Shown: positions 29,363 to 31,949 of the stretch, in pieces | Numbering within the stretch: position 1 is the first letter of the stretch | Layout: each line of letters opens with the position of its first letter | Source: Clostridia bacterium | Lineage (GTDB): Bacteria; Bacillota; Clostridia; Oscillospirales; CAG-272 | DNA: 31,949 nucleotides | Assembly (NCBI GenBank): GCA_900770605.1 | Contig: CAAGKS010000008.1 | Location: forward strand, 1-31,949 | Direction: 5' to 3' | Notes under the pieces: generated by a model | Database searches by the model: none | What the model was told of the DNA's origin: nothing | Seen by the model: only the letters and a program-made list of their open reading frames with translations | Position numbers and translations under genes: made by a program

Positions 29363-31949
29363 ATGAAAAAGGCATTACCCCTGATCGCCATTCTATGCAT
29401 GGCACTGGTGCTCTTTGCCGGTTGTAAATCCGATCCACAACCCGATACGCAACCCACCGAGACACCTTGCGAGCATAATTGGGTAGATGCAACTTGTACT
29501 ACTCCGAAAACTTGCTCCTTGTGCAATGCAACCGATGGCGAACCTAATGGTCACGTTGAAGAGACCGTTGCCGGTACAGCTCCTACTTGTACCGAGGCCG
29601 GTAAGACCGACGGTAAGAAGTGCTCTGTATGTGGTCTGATCACCGTTGAGCAGACTGTCATCAGCGTTTTGGACCATACCCCCGAGGCAGACGACGGCGA
29701 CTGCGCAACCGAGGTTAAGTGTACTAACGAGGGCTGTGGTGCGATCATTATTCCCGCTGCTTCAAGTCATACTCCCGAAGCAGACGACGGAGACGTGACC
29801 ACTCCTGTAAAGTGTGCTAACGACGGCTGCGAGCAGATAATCGTTCCTGCTAAGGAAGCAATCACTCTTACGATCCCCACCTTTGAAAACGGCGCAGTTG
29901 TAACAGATAAAAAGAACTATGCAATTGGCGATACCGTTAAGCTTACGATCAATCCCGATTTCGGATATGCATCAAAGCTCTACATCAATGGCGCGCCCTT
30001 GATGCTTGATTGGAATAACAATATTTACACCTTTGTTGCTGAAAATGACACCTATGAGATCAGCGGCACCTTCGAGCCGAATATGGAGCTTGTTCCCGCT
30101 GACGTTACAAGATGGGATACAATGAACCAAGCTCACGGTATGATCAGCACACAGTATCTGGCTGAGCATAATTATGAATCCTGGTGGTTCGATTTCGCTG
30201 GCGAATACACTGCTATTTCCGTAAAGGCAAAGAACTATTTGTCCCTTGAGGATAGCAAGGACGGCAACGGAAACGTTGGATTCTCCTTCGTTTTGCGCAT
30301 GACCTTGGATAACGGCAAGGTTTATGCATTCCGTATCTTCAATGATAACGGCACGTATGCATTCAGTGAGTTTGGTACGAACTCTACCGGCTGGGGTAAC
30401 TGGAAGGCACTTGATGCTGATGCGGCAGCAGCCTTGAACGGCGACGGCGTTGACTTCAAGCTTGAGCGCACAGGCGCTAACGTATTGACACTTTCCATCA
30501 ACGGCACTGAGGTCCTTACTTATACTATGGAAGGCGTTACCATAGAAAACCTGATAACATCTGTAGGTCTGAGACATTACGGTAACATCAACATGCAGGT
30601 AGATATCCCCTTCGCATTAACCAGTGCTTGCCAGCACACCTGGGTAGATGCAACCTGTACTACACCCAAGACCTGCTCTACATGTAATATCACTATAGGT
30701 GATGTGATCGATCACACCTATACCAACTACGTATCTAACAACGATGCTACCTGTACAGAGGACGGTACTAAGACCGGTACATGTGTTTGCGGTAGAGAAG
30801 ACACCGTAGCCGACGTAGACTCAGCACTTGGTCACAGTGAAGAAACTGTTTCAGGTAAGGCTGCAACCTGTACCGAGACCGGCTTGTCAGACGGCAAGAA
30901 GTGCTCCGTTTGCGGCGTAACAACTCTTGCACAGTCTGTTCTCCCCGCTAATGGACACGAGGACGATGACAACAACAACGCGTGCGACGTTTGCGGCGCT
31001 AACGTATGCATCAACCACGTTGAAGAGACCGTTGCAGGCAAGGCTGCAACCTGTACTGAGAGCGGCTTGACGGATGGTAAGAAGTGCTCCATTTGCGGAA
31101 GCGTAATTCTTGCTCAGGAAGTTATCCCCGCGAAGAATCATAAGGCAAGCGCAGACGACGGCAACTGCGAGACCGCAGTTAAGTGCGCTAACGCAGGCTG
31201 CGATTATATCTTTGTAGAAGCTCTGACTCACGTTCCCGCAGCAGACGACGGCGACGTTACCACCGCAGTTAAGTGCACCAACGCAGGCTGTAATCAGGTA
31301 ATTGTTCCTGCTAAGGAAGCGATAGCTCTTAACATTCCCACCTTTACAAACGGTACGGTTACACAAGACAAGAAGAACTATGCGGCAGGTGACAAGGTTA
31401 CCTTGACAATTGCGGCTGATAAGGACTATGCTCAGAAGCTGTATATCAACGGCGAGCCTATCCTTGTAGACGCAAATAGCAAGTATAGCTTTGTTGCCGA
31501 GGCAGGCAAGACCTACACTGTTACCGGTGAATTCGTTTACGTAAAGGGCAATTGGTACTGGACTGCTGAGTACGGTGTACTCAACCAGGCACACGGCGTA
31601 TTCCACTCTCCCGTACCCGTCGGTGGCGAGAAGAACGGTGAGTTGGTTCCCACGTTCGGCAAGTGCTATGGCGGTCAGATTCTCTTTACCGATCCCTCCG
31701 GTGGAACCAAGCAGGACTTTGCTATCGTACTTAAGATGACATTCTCCGACGGTCAGAAGGCAGAGATTCGTCTTGTAAACAAGGACGGCAAGGGTCACTA
31801 CATGGTACAGTCCATGAGCGGCATGTTTGGTAGCTGGAAGTGGTACTACGATCTTAATGATGAAGAGAATGCCGCTGTTGCAAGTGGCGAGGGCGTATGG
31901 TTTGAGCTCGTTCGTAACGGCTCTAATATAGACATCCTCGTTAACGGTA
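29363..31949 (+). CDS. Modular Cys-rich lipoprotein with duplicated binding module (3' end cut by window)
   Basis: The frame is open from ATG 29363 through the window end (862 codons seen). AAAAGGAG lies 9 bases upstream, and the lipobox LFAGC gives lipidated Cys21. Layout: Cys-rich units of the form TCTEAGKTDGKKCSVCG and EVKCTNEGCG (about 37-160); a beta module starting ITLTIPTFENGAVVTDKKNY (167 to about 235); and a LamG-like domain (about 240-415, like the C-terminus of the preceding protein). The set is then repeated: more Cys-rich units (about 420-650), the second beta module IALNIPTFTNGTVTQDKKNY (from 654), and another LamG-like domain cut off by the end. The two copies are offset by 1461 bases. 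The role is probably glycan or matrix binding at the cell surface. The cysteine pairs look like small zinc-ribbon or disulfide knots, but this is not established. The last gene here may share the sugar operon's regulation or have its own weak promoter in the AT-rich gap. Confidence 0.82.
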   Translation, partial: MKKALPLIAILCMALVLFAGCKSDPQPDTQPTETPCEHNWVDATCTTPKTCSLCNATDGEPNGHVEETVAGTAPTCTEAGKTDGKKCSVCGLITVEQTVISVLDHTPEADDGDCATEVKCTNEGCGAIIIPAASSHTPEADDGDVTTPVKCANDGCEQIIVPAKEAITLTIPTFENGAVVTDKKNYAIGDTVKLTINPDFGYASKLYINGAPLMLDWNNNIYTFVAENDTYEISGTFEPNMELVPADVTRWDTMNQAHGMISTQYLAEHNYESWWFDFAGEYTAISVKAKNYLSLEDSKDGNGNVGFSFVLRMTLDNGKVYAFRIFNDNGTYAFSEFGTNSTGWGNWKALDADAAAALNGDGVDFKLERTGANVLTLSINGTEVLTYTMEGVTIENLITSVGLRHYGNINMQVDIPFALTSACQHTWVDATCTTPKTCSTCNITIGDVIDHTYTNYVSNNDATCTEDGTKTGTCVCGREDTVADVDSALGHSEETVSGKAATCTETGLSDGKKCSVCGVTTLAQSVLPANGHEDDDNNNACDVCGANVCINHVEETVAGKAATCTESGLTDGKKCSICGSVILAQEVIPAKNHKASADDGNCETAVKCANAGCDYIFVEALTHVPAADDGDVTTAVKCTNAGCNQVIVPAKEAIALNIPTFTNGTVTQDKKNYAAGDKVTLTIAADKDYAQKLYINGEPILVDANSKYSFVAEAGKTYTVTGEFVYVKGNWYWTAEYGVLNQAHGVFHSPVPVGGEKNGELVPTFGKCYGGQILFTDPSGGTKQDFAIVLKMTFSDGQKAEIRLVNKDGKGHYMVQSMSGMFGSWKWYYDLNDEENAAVASGEGVWFELVRNGSNIDILVNG

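Noticed and set aside
30887..31798. Long minus-strand ORF opposite the partial lipoprotein
   Set aside because: It is an antisense shadow of repeated plus-strand modules. The plus frame has a signal peptide, lipobox and ribosome site.

Overview
This is a protein-dense bacterial window, probably an assembled contig from an uncultured Gram-positive of the Clostridia (Bacillota). That placement is an inference. It rests on strong AGGAGG-type ribosome sites before nearly every gene, many Sec/lipobox lipoproteins, a FeoA-FeoB-Cys-rich FeoB-partner cassette, a BspA-type surface-protein tail, Cys-rich PTCTE-type surface repeats, and a Gram-positive-style sugar-utilisation locus. The first 22 bases match an Illumina adapter, so the left edge is a library artefact and the window starts at a contig end. 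The right edge cuts through an open reading frame. I see no rRNA, tRNA, CRISPR array, transposase or phage gene.

Layout. (1) 1-103: adapter, then the last 26 codons of a leucine-rich-repeat (BspA-like) surface protein and its terminator. (2) 266-3249: a consensus promoter and a trkA-trkH potassium uptake pair. (3) 3289-8987: a metal-homeostasis block. A DtxR/IdeR-type regulator carrying the iron-type ligand set is divergent from feoA-feoB-FeoB-associated membrane protein. These are followed on the same strand by a copper P1B ATPase whose C-terminus is an in-frame CopZ-like domain with its own ribosome site and ATG. Three GGTTAGC/GCTAACC palindromes mark the feo control region. (4) 9196-12642: a large secreted endonuclease-I family protein with Cys-rich repeats and a Gly-Cys-Gly/hydrophobic/Lys tail. 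(5) 19527-12826 (minus strand): a four-gene, translationally coupled operon. It encodes a YwaF-like membrane domain fused to an ABC ATPase, an ABC permease, a small anchored protein and a large lipoprotein with an Ig-like and a probable beta-helix region. (6) 19680-20340: an unusual intergenic stretch with helically phased TTAAC repeats, a foldable RNA with a long closing stem and possible pseudoknot, a small unrecognised ORF and a terminator. (7) 20371-31949: a carbohydrate locus. An ArsR-type regulator is divergent from a sugar ABC importer (binding lipoprotein and two permeases, no ATPase), a GH43 lipoprotein, a CBM9-like lipoprotein and a long Cys-rich modular lipoprotein running off the end.

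How the parts work together. The feo genes should be shut off by iron through the DtxR-type repressor, and CopA/CopZ would clear copper. In the sugar locus, cell-surface GH43 and binding lipoproteins would cut and hold arabinose/xylose-containing glycans. The importer would take up the products, energised by an ATPase encoded elsewhere, under the divergent ArsR-type regulator. The four-gene ABC operon looks like an exporter or envelope system of unknown substrate. All functions are read from sequence motifs, and no database search was possible.
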